A stretch of DNA of 64,000 bases from Actinomortierella ambigua (GCA_016098155.1 JAAAJB010000025.1:54207-118206), one strand, 5' to 3'. Shown: positions 12,201 through 32,792, counted from the stretch's first letter. Made by a program: numbers and translations. Notes: a model not told the origin generated them from the sequence alone.

Positions 12201-12767
12201 ATGCATTCATCCTGTTGCTCTTTGTGTATGCAAATCAGCGCCTACGAAAATGGCCGGGGATCTCACGCGCAGCACTAACACGTCTCGTGCATCGAGATGT
12301 GACATCCTCAGGTTCAATGCTTTTTGAGCATTTTCAACTAGCAATAAGGGAGATGGACAGTGGTAAGGATAGAGTGAGGGCAGACATCCTTCTCTTAATG
12401 TTTGCATGATTTTTTTTTCGCCTTTCTTGTCCCTCTCCCCTTCTGCGACGAAACCTTGTCGTGGCGAAGCTCGCTTTGGCGTTTTTTTTTTTCTTCTTGT
12501 TCTTGCCCTTGTAAGGTGGCAATGATGGCAGTTGTTTCCAAAAAAAAAAAATGCAGGAAGGGTGGTCTCAACCAATCTCGGTTCCAATTGACCTAGTGTT
12601 GTTGATGATGATGTTGTTGTCATCTTCTCCACGAAAACAGAGGTTTTCTACTTTCCGTTTTTTTTTTTTTTTTTTTTTTTTTGGTGCCCGAAAAGTGTGT
12701 GGTGAGGCGGGAAATATAGAGCCTAGAGAACGACCGGAAACTAAGCCCTACAAGGTTCTCCACTTAC
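9257..12767. other. Long non-coding stretch upstream of the zinc-finger gene
   Basis: About 3.5 kb with no convincing exon. It holds short A/T runs, CT-rich blocks (10160-10190 and 11395-11540), a pure purine tract at 9919-9996 and a T run at 12659-12682. Reading frames here are short, rich in Ser/Pro/Arg and overlap on both strands, as expected from simple sequence. Part is presumably the 5' UTR and promoter of the zinc-finger gene. I cannot point to a specific TATA box or transcription start. Confidence 0.5.
9919..9996. repeat. 78-bp uninterrupted purine tract (poly-G and poly-A blocks)
   Basis: Every base from 9919 to 9996 is A or G, in blocks of G (up to 18 in a row) and A (up to 19 in a row). 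Such a tract could form G-quadruplex or triplex DNA. It could also be an assembly or base-calling artefact. Confidence 0.8.
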
Positions 12768-12967
12768 ATTCAGCGCTTGAGCTTGCTGGGTGGACTTGCA
12801 TCGTCCTTATTAGATAAGTGTCCTTTTCCAATACCAGCGTGGGCGATCTATTGGTAAACACTATCATCGGATCACTCGGATCCACGCGCTCCTGATCAAT
12901 GGCCAGAAAGAGACGTTGATGCTGTGCGTCAGAAAGCTGTTTTGCCATTTGCGAGGACACATGCGCC
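12768..12967 (-). other. Orphan exon-like block (66 open codons with splice sites)
   Basis: On the minus strand an acceptor (TTGTGCAG) precedes 12967 and a strong donor (GTAAGT) follows 12768. The frame between is open for 66 codons and reads like real protein rather than repeat (for example QLSDAQHQRLFLAIDQER and PMIVFTNRSPTLVLEK). It contains an in-frame ATG (MAKQLSDAQ). I cannot find convincing partner exons. It could be an exon of a gene whose other exons I miss, the only conserved exon of a decayed gene, or chance. No family recognised. Confidence 0.35.
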
Positions 12968-15900
12968 CTGCACAAGAAGGAGCACAAAGGAAATCAACAA
13001 GAAGAAACTCAAAATGGGCGTTTTTGTCCGTGAGTGCTGGATGGTGTGGATCACCTCACCACTGATGCAGATGCCATGTCTACATCCCAAAAGAGATCTG
13101 TTCGGCTGCACTCTACCACCGCACCCCACTGTGTCCTCCCTTCTTTGCACATTTCCTCCCCCTCCCTCTCTCTTCCCTTTTCTTTCTTTCTTCTTTCTTT
13201 CGGCTTCTCAAGCGCAATGCTCTTTTTGATCCTCCCTTTAGCGTCCTCCTTCCATTCATAGGCTTCGAAGGGGAAGGTCAAGCGAGGGAGGATGGACAAA
13301 GAGAATGACATCTATTCTTGCCTCCATCACGTAGGTGGCCGTTGATAGGTTACTTGAAAGATGCATAGAGGAAACATCAGCCGAGGTGTTGCAGGTTGAG
13401 ACTGTAGCGTGGTGACAGTGTGGTGTCTCGCTTCTTCTTTCTTTGCGCAAGCTACCCTCCCTCCCCCTCCGTCTCCAAAAAAAAAAAAAAAAAAAAGTGC
13501 TCGCCTGGGAGAAAACGAGAGCAACCGAGGTATTGTCGAACGGACAAACAAACAAAAGCGTACTGAACCAAAAGAAAAATAACAGACGCGCGAAGGATGA
13601 GGAGAGGGGAAGGCATATGCAGATAGGTCAAAGGGCCAGCCAATGGCGAACCAAACGATATTCTGGCTTGGAAAGCCCAAGCTGCCTCAGTCTATTTTTT
13701 TTCAATGAGAGATTGAGACACCCTTATATTCAATTGATTTTTGGTACATTTGAAAACAAAAAAAAACGACACAAATATTCTCAACCTTGGGCCTGATGCG
13801 GTGACCCGTACAAGTGTACCCCAAGTCATCATGGCTCTCACACTGATGGTTCACGAATCCTGCGGGGAAGCGGGGAGAGAGCGCAGCCTTTTTCTTTCTC
13901 TCTTTCTCTCTTTCGTTGGTCTATTGGAATAACAATGCCGCACACATCAAGGGCCATAACTACTCTCGCAGCGAAATTAGGCATGTATGTACGCCGGCTC
14001 GCTTTCTCTCTTTCCCAATCAAATAAGATGTGTTGGTGTTGAGTTAGATGTCATTCGCTTTGGATGTATGCTTCCTTGATGTTTGAGGTATTTCGCAGCT
14101 CTCTTTTTTAATTCCTGTGCTAGGTGTCTGACATCTCCTGGACTGTGCGAGCCGACATAGTACCCTGTTGAATAAGCACATGGTTCATAATGGGGAATAG
14201 GGCTTCAACACGCACGCCCCCCACTAAGCCAAATGGCGACCCGAGAATCCTCATTCCAGAGGGGAAGCGAAGTGATCACAGTATCATAATACCTATTCCA
14301 CATTTGTTGCAAATTATCCAATTGCTCTCGGCCTCCTGTTCGCTGGATGGGTTTAACTGATTATTTTTAGACAGGGCCCATTTGGGGTGCCAGACCCTCA
14401 GTATCACGGCCAGGATGAAGGTGAGCATGGTTGTGGGCGCAGCAGAGACTTCAATAAAGACATCAGGGCTGAGGCAGTAGGTACCTGAGATGTCAGGTGA
14501 AGCTATTCGATTTGGTAGATGACGTACAGTACTAAGACATTTACAGCATTCACCGTTGAGGAGTAAAAGAAGACTCACAGCATTTCATTTTTTACGAACC
14601 AAAGGTGCACAATTTGATGGTCACCTCGTTGTTGTTTTGTACCCTCAATTCAAAGGTACGTTCTTCTTAACGGCCATTCGCTGACAGCCAGGAAAGATAG
14701 TGAAAAGCGTGTGCCTGGATACATACCCTTTTTTCCCTCTCTCTCCAAATACAACGAGTGATGTACCTTTTTCATTGTTTGTTTGTCATGACTTTGAAGT
14801 ATTTCCTTGACCACCATCCCAGCAGTATCCAAACCAAAGGTGCATCCCTCTTGGACCCTTGCTGATGGATGTTATAGCTTCTTAGTAATGCCTTCCGCAA
14901 TAATATTAACGATTATAGAGTACATGGAATGCTTAATGTCATTTATCGTGATCGATTGGCATGTATTCTCCTGTATTTTCAATTTTTCAAGTGCGGAGGG
15001 AATGTAACGGGAGTCCAAAGCGTCATTTTATTATACGGCTACAAAGGGGAGCAAAGAATGAAGGTCTAGCATCAAGAAAAATAAAGCATTGAGGTCTGGT
15101 TGTTGATGCTTGCAAGTCATTGGTCATTTGCGTCTTTGTTTACCGTTCGGAAAGTGTAGTATTTTTTCTCCTTCCTCTCTCTCCTGCTCTCTCTTGGACA
15201 TGCGGACATTATGCTCCGCTCGAGGGAACTGCTGTGGACCAGTGCTGGGCAAGATTTCTGACTGGACGCACGGAGGGTCAACATGACTGATATCATCCGT
15301 TTCTAAGAAACAACATGTCGCAACCATATACGAATGGTTTTAGCTACCCGGATTGGTTTAAGGCTCATGACGTTTTGTCTATTCTCGTGGTGTGCTAGCC
15401 TAAATGCATCTCCCGTTACAGTGACTCTTCTCCCTTTCCCCTTTATAATCTTTTTTCCTGTCTGCGGAGTATACCTATCCTTCCCAGGTAGAGGTAGCGA
15501 AGCCAAAAGTCCAGACGCGCACTTTTCCCTTCTCTTTCTCCTCCTTGTTCTTGTTCTTGTTCTTGTTCTTGTTATTTTTTTTTTTGGTGTTAGTTTGTAC
15601 GGAAAGAGATAGAGACATTAATCAGATGATTAGAGACCACCACTCTTTTTGGGTCTGCGGATTCACCCAAGAGGATCACCAAATGTCGCGAATCCGAGAC
15701 CATCGATGATCTTCTAGCAATATCACCGTCCTACGTCCAACGTCGCTGGCTGTGCACTTTTCCTACAGATGATCTGATCACTATGTCTACTTGGACTGGA
15801 CAAGGGCTACCAAGAGAGGGTAAGGTACACCCTCCCCCACCTTCGTAATCCAAACGGGATATTTTCAGAAGGCCGGTTCATACCTCAAGTACCTTCTCCC

Positions 15901-18900
15901 CTCGGAGAAAGGTAGTCTTTTGGTAGAAAAGCAGGTGTACTGGGAGGTACAGCGGGGTAAAGGAAGCACGAGCGATGAAAAATCAAGGGGGGGGGCTTGG
16001 TACAGTTACGATGGTAAGGAGACAGACAAATCTACTCCTTGCGCGTGCAATTGCAGAGATCAGGGTGGCGAGTTTACTATTAGGATTTAATGCCGCTCTC
16101 ATGGAATAGAATACGAAGGTATGAGAGGGGATGAGATGACGACGACGACGGGAAAATCCTTTGTACGCCATTATTGGGACTCCTGTCATTCCGTTCTCCC
16201 GACTTTTCTCAAATATTTCGTTGACTACTCGGATGCAAGGACTGATCCCACACACCACCCAAATTTTAAACGTGGTTGGGGTGGTGGAGAAATAATGACA
16301 ACGAGGCAATACACCCGATAGGGAAGAAGTGGAGAGACCTTGTGGGAGGGCTTGTCTTTCTTCTCCGATCCTAGCAGAGCGGGATCCTCAGCCGGGACGG
16401 AGTAAGCAATTTTTGAAGGTATCTTTTCGATTTTCTGGGCCTTTGTCTAGCGATGGGCCATGTTTCATCCACAGCAATTTTTTAGGTGGACCTCACCCTG
16501 TCTCTCATCCCCCACCTGTAAGAATACGTTCGAAACTTGGGAAATCAAAGTTGTATGACAACCTCGTTGGGTGACAGCTACATGATCAATCGACCACGTA
16601 CTACGACAGTACTCAGGAAACATCCTTCATTTCGATGCTGCAAACGACCGACACTTTTGTGGGGTGAACGAGCATGATTCGACCATACAGTACGTAAAAC
16701 CAACCTTTTTCGATCGAACAGAGGGACCGGGGGTGGAGGAGGATTGGAGCCAGAGTGTCGATGGAAAAGCGAGCAAGTTAGAATGGGGGGGGGGGGAGGC
16801 TTCTAGACGCCCCCTCCAGTTTCGGTTCCTTAGAGCAAGATACTCATAGAAGCTTAGGTTAAAGGTGGTAGTATCCGCCGAATACTTCGGTTAGTTTTTT
16901 GAGCTGACAGCTCTCACACCTTCCCCCCTTCCTCCTTGCAAGCTCAGCGACCAAAGAAATGCGCTCCTCGACTCTGTTACAGGGAACCCCAACTCAAAGC
17001 TGAACAGCGTTCACTGTGCATCCGTGTGCACATTTGACAGCCAGGTGCCAGCTGCCATTGGGCAGTTGGGGTAATTTTGCGGGCGGGCTGCAGAACGTTT
17101 GTCTGCCAAAACGTAACTGTAAAGGACGAGAATGACACATTGTGCCCAAACAAGGAGTAGCGAACTTTCAAGTGAAAGGGGCAGGCGCCGGGTCGGCCTT
17201 TCGAGTTACCACCCAGCAGCTGGGGGAAAAAAAAAAGGTGTGCCACACTTCTCATAAAGTCTTTAAAGATAGCGTTAGACTGAATCAAAAGGTCTTACTA
17301 TAATACAGGTGGGCAAAAGTGAGCAAAAGCAGGGTGGAGGAGAGAGAGGTATGTACTCACTGTGAGATACCCGTCCACAGCAGCCCCGCATGGATGTCTC
17401 ACTATCCCTCTCTTCTCTCTTTCTTAATTTGCATCCCAGCCAGCTGCCTCCCTCTTCCTCTGTTAGGCCCGACTCCCTCGCTCGCTCTCTTCTGTGCAAG
17501 ATTCAGAGGCCCAGTTCTGCCTAATAGCCCTTTTGTCTCCTCCTCTGAGATACGTGCCACTCTCCCCTCCCCCCCCCTGCAAGTGAAGTCATTGCTCACA
17601 GAACATGGTTTTGGCTCTTGTGGCCGTTGACCACTATTACTCACACATCAAGGTCGCAAAACACAAATATCTGTGCAGGTGGTTGGATGTTGGTTCCTGA
17701 CTCGGACGGCCGTCGTCTGGAAAAGTTGGTGTGCCCCGGTTACAATGACGCGTGAACTGAGCCGACGGATGGTCTCGTAAAGTTCCCTATCCTCTCCATT
17801 CTGCAGTACTTTTCCTCATCCCCCCCTCCCCTTGTTCGCGGGTCCTGGCAAACCAACGACGCTGTTTGGTCCATCATTTGTGAGACGTTGCTACCTTTGT
17901 TCCAGGTGTGCGTAGTTAGTACCTGACGTGCAGATCCCCCTAGCCCCCACATGCTTCAAAAGATACGCGTTTAGACATGCGTGCAGTTCGAGGAACCCGG
18001 CCAGCCCAACCTTTGGAGTATGTCACACCACAGTTTCTTATTTTTTTATTCATTGGTGACAAAGCCTCCGTACTACCTCACGCAATGCAACAGTAGCAAC
18101 CACAACAATAACGACACTCGTTCCTCTCTCACATACTCTCTCTGTCGGTCCGTCAATCTATTTACCTATACTCTTCATCTTGAGCCAGTGACATCGAGGG
18201 GTGCATGCGTCAAAGACAGGCCGAGGAGGAGCAGAGAGACCAAAGGGGGGGTACGGTTGGTCATCCGTCCACAATGTCCCTTGACCCACCAAGAACAAGG
18301 GGCACCAAATGCGTGCACCACCCTTTGTTGAGTGGGTCACCCTTTTCCTTTCTTTTTTCCCTGTCTCTCTTTGTCAATCTGCGTCTCTCTCTTATTCTCT
18401 CCTCTATCTCTCTCTCTCTCTCTCTCTCTGACGGAGACTGTTTGCCTTATGGTAATCTAAAGCAAACACAGCAAGGTTGATATATAAAGCGCATGTTGAC
18501 CATTTTACTCGGAAAGAGAACGTCGTTCGTTTTGACAAGATTTGCTAAGCTGTGAGAAGAGCAAAAGGGAAGCAAGGGCGTGCCTGTGCACCAAGATTTG
18601 ACTTTGTAAGCTCGGGTCAACAGGACGAGGAGAGTGAAAAAAAAGGGGAGAGAAGAGAGCAAAGAGCGAATCAATCGTAGGGAAAGGGTCAACCGGCCGA
18701 TTGGCGAATTCTTCCACCGTTCGAAGGACGCGGTATTTGGGGTGTTCTGTGCAACAATTGTCTTCACTTTGAGATGAAGCATCTCATCATTCAAAAACGC
18801 TGTTGTAATTTTTAGAGGATTGCGATTGTGCATAGGTGAAGGTGGTTGGTTCATTAGCGAATGCCACACCAAAGCTCCGATGCAAAGTAGAAAGCAAATA

Positions 18901-20882
18901 TAATTGCTTTTGCGGGATAAGAACAGGCAAACCGATGTTGTGATGACAAACCAAAGAGTCGTAGAGTGGCCCGAGAAAAAAAAACTAGACAGGCGACGCC
19001 GATGCATCATTCGTTTTGTATTCGGGGAGGCCAATACAGGACAATAAATGGCTGTATATTGAGGTAACATTGCACGTAAAAATCCAATTTGTATACTCCA
19101 CAATTTCCCAACATATTCAAGGAATGTTGATCGAGCTCTCATGTTTTCTACCTTCAAGACACAGGATTGAAGAGCAAGGGAAAGCAAACCTGTGGTCATG
19201 GTAGCCTGAATGCGACTTTGGTTCTAGTTGTGTGTGTCACAACTTGGGACATCTACGTACTTTCATAATTCTAGCACCTAGAACATATCTACTTTCCATA
19301 CCCATGCTATAGTTGGTTTCTCTCGTTTGGGCAGAGCGGAGAGTGCTGTTGGTACTTTGTTGCACGGGAGGGGTAGTCATGTTGTTATTTACGTCGTTTT
19401 GCAGCTACCTTTTTTTTCTCCACAGAACTAGTGGAAGGGGAGAACAAGGGCTGGTGGATCGAGAGCATGGCCTAGACATGATCCTGTATCAGATGGCTGA
19501 ATTGATGTGTGTTGCACCAAAAGTTACCGTGGAAGTAGCCCAAATGCGATCTTCTGTGCTCATTGAGGTGCCGTCTGCAATGTGAGCATAAGCAACCAAT
19601 AACCACACCCCTATACACCACACCCTTTCGTTCTTCCCATAACCTTCCTCCGCCCTCCGTCTAAGAGGGCTCAACACCACTCAAGAAATGCAATCATCAG
19701 GTGTAGATTAAAACGAAGGGTGGAAGAACTTGCGACGCTGTGACCTCAATCACCACATTATGGTTCCTTGATTGGCTTTTTCTTTAAAGGCTCGTTTCAT
19801 GCTCAACACATACCTTTTTTTACAGGATGCTCTTGGTCATTCGCCATATGTTTTTTTAAAAAAAATATACAGCACCTGTCTACAAAGGGCTCTTGTGGTG
19901 GGTACCAGTTGTATTTTTGGCCATTTACTGCAAAACCTATTCTTAAGTTAGTTGAAATATTTACCTTTTTTTAATTCCATCGTTTTTGTCAAGAAAGATA
20001 CCACTGGGTGCTGCACAGCAAAAACCTTTTGCCCTCTCTCTGTGTGATTTTGGGTTCAAGCAAAGGCGCCCTTCGCCCTCTCGCCTCTCTGGCCTCTATT
20101 GCCTTGCCTCTTGCCTCTCTTGCTTCCCTTGCCTCTTACCTCCAGCCTCTCGTCCTCATTTCTCCTGGGCTGCAGCACAGATAATACAAACAAAGAAAAA
20201 AAATCGTAGGGAAAAAAGTGGGGCTTCCAAACAAGCTCTTAGTTGCGCGCGAAGAAAATGCGGGGTAAATGATAGAAGGAAGTGTGCGGGAAAGGAGAGG
20301 AGGAGACAAGGTCATCAAGTTATCAGTCATCTACCCCCCCCCCTTCTGCATCAGTAACACAGATGTGTTGTGAGTAGAATGCGCGTCCAGGGTGTGTTAC
20401 TATGCTACCTGCATAGTAAATAATGCCTGCTGTCGTTTGGAGCTGCGAGAAGCATAATGACGGCTCGACGCGTGACTCCATCCGTTGTGCTGCACGTTGT
20501 TGTTCTCCTCTTTCCACGAAAAAAGGGGAAGGCGTGGGCATTTTCCTTCCCACCAAACGGAGCCTCCCTTCTCTCTTTGACATCCACCCACTCTCACTCA
20601 TCAGCACCCGTTACTGCTCATGGCTCTCTTTTCCACCCCTCATGCTGTTTTGTTTTCTCGTCTCTCTTTTTTTTTTTTTTTTTTTTTTTGCCAATGCTGC
20701 TTTGTTTGTCCATGATCGCATCTTGCTTTCTTGAGAGAGAGACAGACGGGTAGAGTAAGAACGTCGGTATGAGATGCACGAGAAAAGTGAGGCACTGTTT
20801 TTACCAAGTCATATGTTGCTCTTTATTCTTCCTATATCATGATCATCTTCGATCACCATCAGGACTATCACGACCATCAGGG
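12968..20882. other. About 7.9 kb apparently gene-poor region between the orphan exon block and MSH2
   Basis: I see no multi-exon gene here. Frames of 60-250 codons exist on both strands, but they are Ser/Leu/Arg-rich, lack recognisable domains and often run through CT or poly-T tracts (for example 18447-19199 on the minus strand). Simple sequence includes CT blocks near 13140-13200, GTTCTT repeats near 15545-15570, a CT repeat at 18409-18431 and a T run near 20668-20690. The 3' UTR of MSH2 lies at the right end. Regulatory DNA, long UTRs, non-coding RNA or decayed genes are all possible. Confidence 0.45.
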
Positions 20883-27900
<7,018 letters not shown>

Positions 27901-28078
27901 GCTGAATGCTGGGTGTTGCTAATGAAGACTCTTTTTTTTGGTGAGCAGGGGTACAAGATAACAAGGTCGCGTTGGGCTTGAAGGGAGAGGGAGGGGGTGC
28001 AGTGGCTTCGCTCAACCAAGTCAGACTATCCTCCCGCCCTGAAACTTAAGTGACCTCGACACACACGTCTCGTCCACA
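27901..28078. promoter_or_regulatory. 178-bp divergent promoter region between MSH2 and INTS8
   Basis: The start codons of MSH2 (27900, minus) and INTS8 (28079, plus) are only 178 bp apart, so both promoters and both 5' UTRs must lie here or overlap the genes. There is no TATA box that I can identify. An A/T-poor, GA-rich block (GAGGGAGGGGG) sits in the middle. Confidence 0.7.
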
Positions 28079-31000
28079 ATGTCAATCGATGCATTACCAG
28101 ACGAGCCGTTGCATGCGGGGATGGACACTCTTGAGATCATCCTTAACCCGGCACTCATAAAGCCAAAGGTGCGTGTGTTTAAACCCATCTACTGCGTGCT
28201 GATAGAGACTCTGGGCGCTTGTAGACCCCACTTTGTCAGTCGCATACTGACGTGCTATTTGTCAATTGATAGCTCAAAGTATTAAGTACAGATCAACAGC
28301 ACCAACAGGGCAAGAGGCTCCTCCAGGATCTACTCTCAACAACGCGCTTTGGAACACCAACTCTTGTCGAGGCAGGAGCAGCTACACCAAGCTCGCAGGA
28401 AGATGGAGGGCTGCAGCAACAGCAACAGCAAATGCAGCAAACACAGCCTCAGACTATGAGGCTGTCTGAACGACAGGACATGTTGCTCAGTCAGGCCTGC
28501 AAGGTGTACTGCCAGGCATCGCTAACGCTGGATGAGATCTTTGAAGTGGTACCACAACCGAATCAGCTCTGCCTGTTGACTGCGATGATGGTTCTTGCTC
28601 AGTCACCCGCTTCTGAAAGTGCTACCTTGGTACGTCAAGATATACCCTGGGATCCGATCACGACCTTTCAGAGATGGGTCCTCCGGTCACGGCTATCTGA
28701 TGCGCCGATACCGGTACTTGACCTTGGAGACCCTTCTCTTCATGCAAAGGCGCTTCGACGGAAACTCGACATGCTCGAGGCAAGTGATCTCGCCGACTCG
28801 GGCAGGGTCCAGTGTCGGCTCGCTTCAGAACTGGGCGAGTACTATTGTTGGAACAGACAATATAGCGAAGGCCTCGCGTTTCTTCAGAAGAGTCTGGAAA
28901 GGCACGCCCAGCACTCATCCGCGCAGTGCCGTCTTGACATGTCGCGAGTCGAAGCCATGACAAAGTTGGCCAAAACGGCACTGGGTGTGCCAACGGGTGG
29001 ACAGCCTGGCCAAAGGATGGCGGAGCTGGTGGCGCTCGAGAAACGTGGCCAATACAGTCAGCTGGTGGAAGCATTCAAGGATGACAACAACCATCGGCGA
29101 CTACCTTTTGCTTGGAGACAGAGTGTGGCCTGGAGGGCGTCCCAGACGAATGACATGCGTGGCGCCACAATCTTGGCAGTCTTGAACGCGGCGTATCGTC
29201 CAGACGATGCATGTAGGTTTCGTTTCTTTGATCTAGTATCAGATGGGTTTTTTATTACTCAGCTGTACCCCCCCCCCATATGCTCACCCCTTCTTTCTTT
29301 TCGTTCTTTGACCGCCTTCCATCGTGTACTAGATCGCATGATGCTAGAGCTCCCACGACCAATATTGCGCTACTTGCGTGCTATTCCTACGAAGGCCGAT
29401 TTTGAAGCGCAGGCATACCTAACCATCACCATTTTTGATGATATCATGGCCATCATCAAGACGATCAAACCAAGCGGGCCAAAATCCGCACAAGCCGTCA
29501 AGGATTTTGCGCTCAAGTTTTGTCGGGCGACGGGCCACATCCTTGCATTTGAAGCTGCATGGACGGCAGGGATCTTGGAGCTCAATTTCCAAGATTGGGG
29601 CTTTGTCTGGGAGACGTATAGTGTATTGAAGGTACTTTGCAAGGTATTGATGAACCATCTAATGTTTCTTCGTTAAGACTATATCGTACTCAATTGTCAT
29701 AAGCCCTCCTCCATCTCCTTCTCCTCTCTTTCTTAGGCACAAGAGAAACGTTCCGAAGCAGGTAGTGGGTCGGATGAGAGTGCCGACGATTCTACTGATT
29801 ATTCTCCAGAGTCAAGCCTAGAAGTGGATGGCACACCCTTGGGAGAAATGCTCGAATCGATGAGTCTAGCAGATCTCGATACGTATTTGAGAGCAGTATG
29901 TATTGACTATTTCCTTCAATCTCAACGATACCGATGTATCGGTCATGCACTATTGCTCACCTATTTTCTCTACTTGTATCCTCCGCCTCCCCCCCCCCAA
30001 AAAAAAAAACGAGCTAGAAACCTCTTTCGCCATTAGCATGCAGCCTTGTTACTTTGGCTTTTGGTGCCCAGCTCTGCGAAAGTGGGCATTTCCTCCGTGC
30101 CATCAACTATTTGCAGGCGACGGCTAGTTTCTTGTCCGAGGTCATGGATACTTCAACCAATCCGTTCCATCAAATCGAGTTTCAACTGAGCAAGTACACC
30201 GCCATGTCACATCTCGGCATTGTTGTCTCCAAGACGGAGAAGCGGTTAGAGGAGCGGCATCAGCGCCAGCTGATGGCGAGTGTGAATAGGAGGCGACAGC
30301 ACCTCGGCAGTGTCAATGCATCAGCGATGGATATGGATAGTAACAGTGCTGTTGACTTGGAGCGGGAGGAGTCTGAGATCACGGAGAATACAATTGAGGT
30401 GTGCGGCCTTTTGACAGAGTACCTCACATCCTATGGTGCGCTTGAGCTTGAGCTTCAGGTAAGGCAATTGAAAACACATTGGATATGACCGCTGAGTACA
30501 CGACTCTTCCCTGTTTTTCCTAAACGTCCTATTTTTTTTAATTATTATTTCTGTCTTCAAATTCGGAATCACAAAGGCTCGATGTCTTTCGCTGTTTATC
30601 GATGGAAAGTTGTGGGACTTCATTCAAGGCTATTGTGGTGCAGCGATCAATGTGTTGAACCCCAACATTCATGGAGGTATTGTACTTTATATTCCTATCT
30701 TGCCTTTTAGTTTGGCTCTATGACAACTTTGTAGTGTGTGTAGACATGGGTTTCTTATTGTATTTTCTGTTCTTCTTTATTAGAGCTCCTTCAGTTGTAC
30801 AATGTCCTTAATCCATTCGTGGAGGTCCTGAGCAAGACGGAAAAGCTCGGCGTTGAATTGCGGGATATCACGACAAAGAAGTGTCTGGACACGCTTGTAT
30901 CGACAGATTTGGATCCGATCAATGCGACCAAAGTTGCAGCCTACAATATGGTTCAGGGTCTTCTTGGTAACGTGCGAAAAGCCCGAAGCCCTAAACAACA

Positions 31001-32636
31001 ACAGCAGGACCAGCCTCAGCAACTGGCATTCGAGGAGGATATCGGTCACCAAGCTATTCTCCGAGTTCTCAAACGAGTGCGCACTCGTGGCGTGGCAGAC
31101 GTCTTTGGAGCAATTGTGGCTGGTGCCTTGTCGTCCATCCAACCAGATGTCAACAAGCTGACGCTACGCGGATTTGGCTATTTTGCGCTTTTTTCGACGT
31201 CGATGGACAGTGTGTCGTCATGGACAGATCCGCGCGTCAAGATCATTGCCATGCTTAGCAGTGGTGATGCCGGCCGCTTGATTGAGAACTCGCCCTTCCC
31301 GGCGACACCACACCGTCTCTTGCAATTCTTGATCCAGCTCTACGAGGACCAGATCCAAAAGACCACAGACTCGTTGGTATCCGCTGCGAACATGTCGGGA
31401 GGTAGCGGGAATAATGATGAGACTGGAGAAAGCGCCACATTTCCGCTTCTTACAAGTGTTCACAATGCTCGTCATTCTCTCTGCCTGGCGGACCTGTATC
31501 ATCTCGACCACCGGCCGCGGGAGTCACTTGGCTATTTTTTGAGCGCTTGCTTGAATGCTTCACGAGGCTTCACAGAGATGGAACGGCTGGAACGTTACAT
31601 ATGGACAGTAGATCCTTCGGGCGGCAGCAATGCCACACTTCGTGCACCTAGTCCTTCGGCGTCACCGTTTCCCAACAATGCCGATGCGGACTACGATCGA
31701 GGTGGTGGATTATCCGATTCGCCTTTCAAGTCACTATCAGCGCTGACGGCGATGAATGGGTCGGGAGGGGATGCAACAGCTGCCGTTGGCCTTGGTCTCT
31801 CACCCCCATCATCCCCTTCCGAAAATGGTATCGGCCCAGGAGCTACTAATGGACCGCATACAACTGCAGCTGCAGCTGCAGCTGCTACGACGGCAGCAGG
31901 ACCAGCCACCGCAGGTGCCACGCCTTCTGTTCCGTCTCAAGCGGCGCCTCAACCAGCGGCGCCTCTCTTACCGTCCACGTTTGCTCTGCGGGCCATCGAC
32001 AACTGCACGCGGATAAGAGAGCCTCTTGCGAGCGCAGCGATGCAACAGTTCCTACCTCGGATTCAATACCAGCAGGCGCACCAGTCATTGACGGCCGCGG
32101 GCGAGATGGGGCTGCTCATTCTATCCAATATGTCCAATAGTAATGCCGGCTCAACAGCAGCAGCAACAGCAGCAACAGCATCATCCGTCGGAGCTAGTGG
32201 AGCTGGTCAAATGCCTCCACCACCTCCTCCTCCACCACCGCCCGCTATGGGAGGAGCTGCTGATTCTGCTTCCGTGGGAGTAGGGTATTTGGATTTGCTG
32301 TTTGACCCCGCGCTTCTTGAGATTGCATACTACTTGCTGAGTCAGCAGCTTCAGCAATTGCAGCGTCAGCGACAGCAGCAACAGGGTCTGCTTGGTACAA
32401 GCGGTGGCAGTGGCAGTGGTAGCGACGCGAGTGGTTCAAGCGGCACGGTCGCAGTGTCTCCTCGACAACGACTGTTGGAGGAAACGATGGGTCGGATCGT
32501 GACCTTGTTGGGGAACAACCGAATGGCCCTCGACACCCGCCCAATTCTTCGAGACCAGCTGAAGACGTTTGTCGAGCGAGAGCTCTTGCTTCGAATGTGG
32601 ACCGTGTATGCTCCCCGCAAATCTCGTCGGTGCTAA
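28079..32636 (+). CDS. INTS8: Integrator complex subunit 8 homologue, seven exons, about 1285 aa
   Basis: INTS8 is a helical-repeat subunit that in animals links Integrator to protein phosphatase 2A. Exons: 28079-28168, 28273-29212, 29333-29631, 29737-29895, about 30037-30458, 30577-30676 and 30784-32636. The junction before 30458 is uncertain (the start of that exon could be 30037 or 30044, with alternative donors near 29886-29903); the others are GT/AG and in phase. Matches to animal INTS8 include the MAELVALEKRGQYSQLVEAF and LPFAWRQSVAWRA block, LLQLYNVLNPFVEVL, the SLCLADLYHLDHRPRESLGY repeat and the C-terminal LDLLFDPALLEIAYYL followed by RELLLRMWTVY. A Ser/Ala/Pro/Gln-rich insertion (about 31600-32270, including a polyproline run) sits inside the C-terminal part. 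The similarity is helical and diverged, but the order of matches agrees along the whole protein. Confidence 0.78.
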
Positions 32637-32792
32637 GAGAGAGCCCTTTTCTTTCTTTCGTATTTTTCTGTCGAAAGAAAAATTAGTTCACTTTTTACAA
32701 AATAAGATAGATTCTGTTTTCGTAATGTTTATATGAAAGAAAGCGGAAGGGGGGAATGCTCTTGAAAACTAAAATGTGAATGAGGCGGATAA
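32637..32792. other. Short convergent 3' region
   Basis: 156 bp between the INTS8 stop and the stop of the minus-strand transporter. Both 3' UTRs and terminators must fit here or overlap the neighbouring gene. Confidence 0.5.

Noticed and set aside
14276..14578. Minus-strand 100-codon frame with a hydrophobic stretch
   Set aside because: No start context, no splice partners and no family; not enough to call a gene.
18447..19199. 250-codon open frame on the minus strand
   Set aside because: Its composition is Ser/Leu/Phe-rich, it runs through poly-T and CT tracts, has no recognisable domain or start context, and neighbouring frames are equally open. Likely chance.
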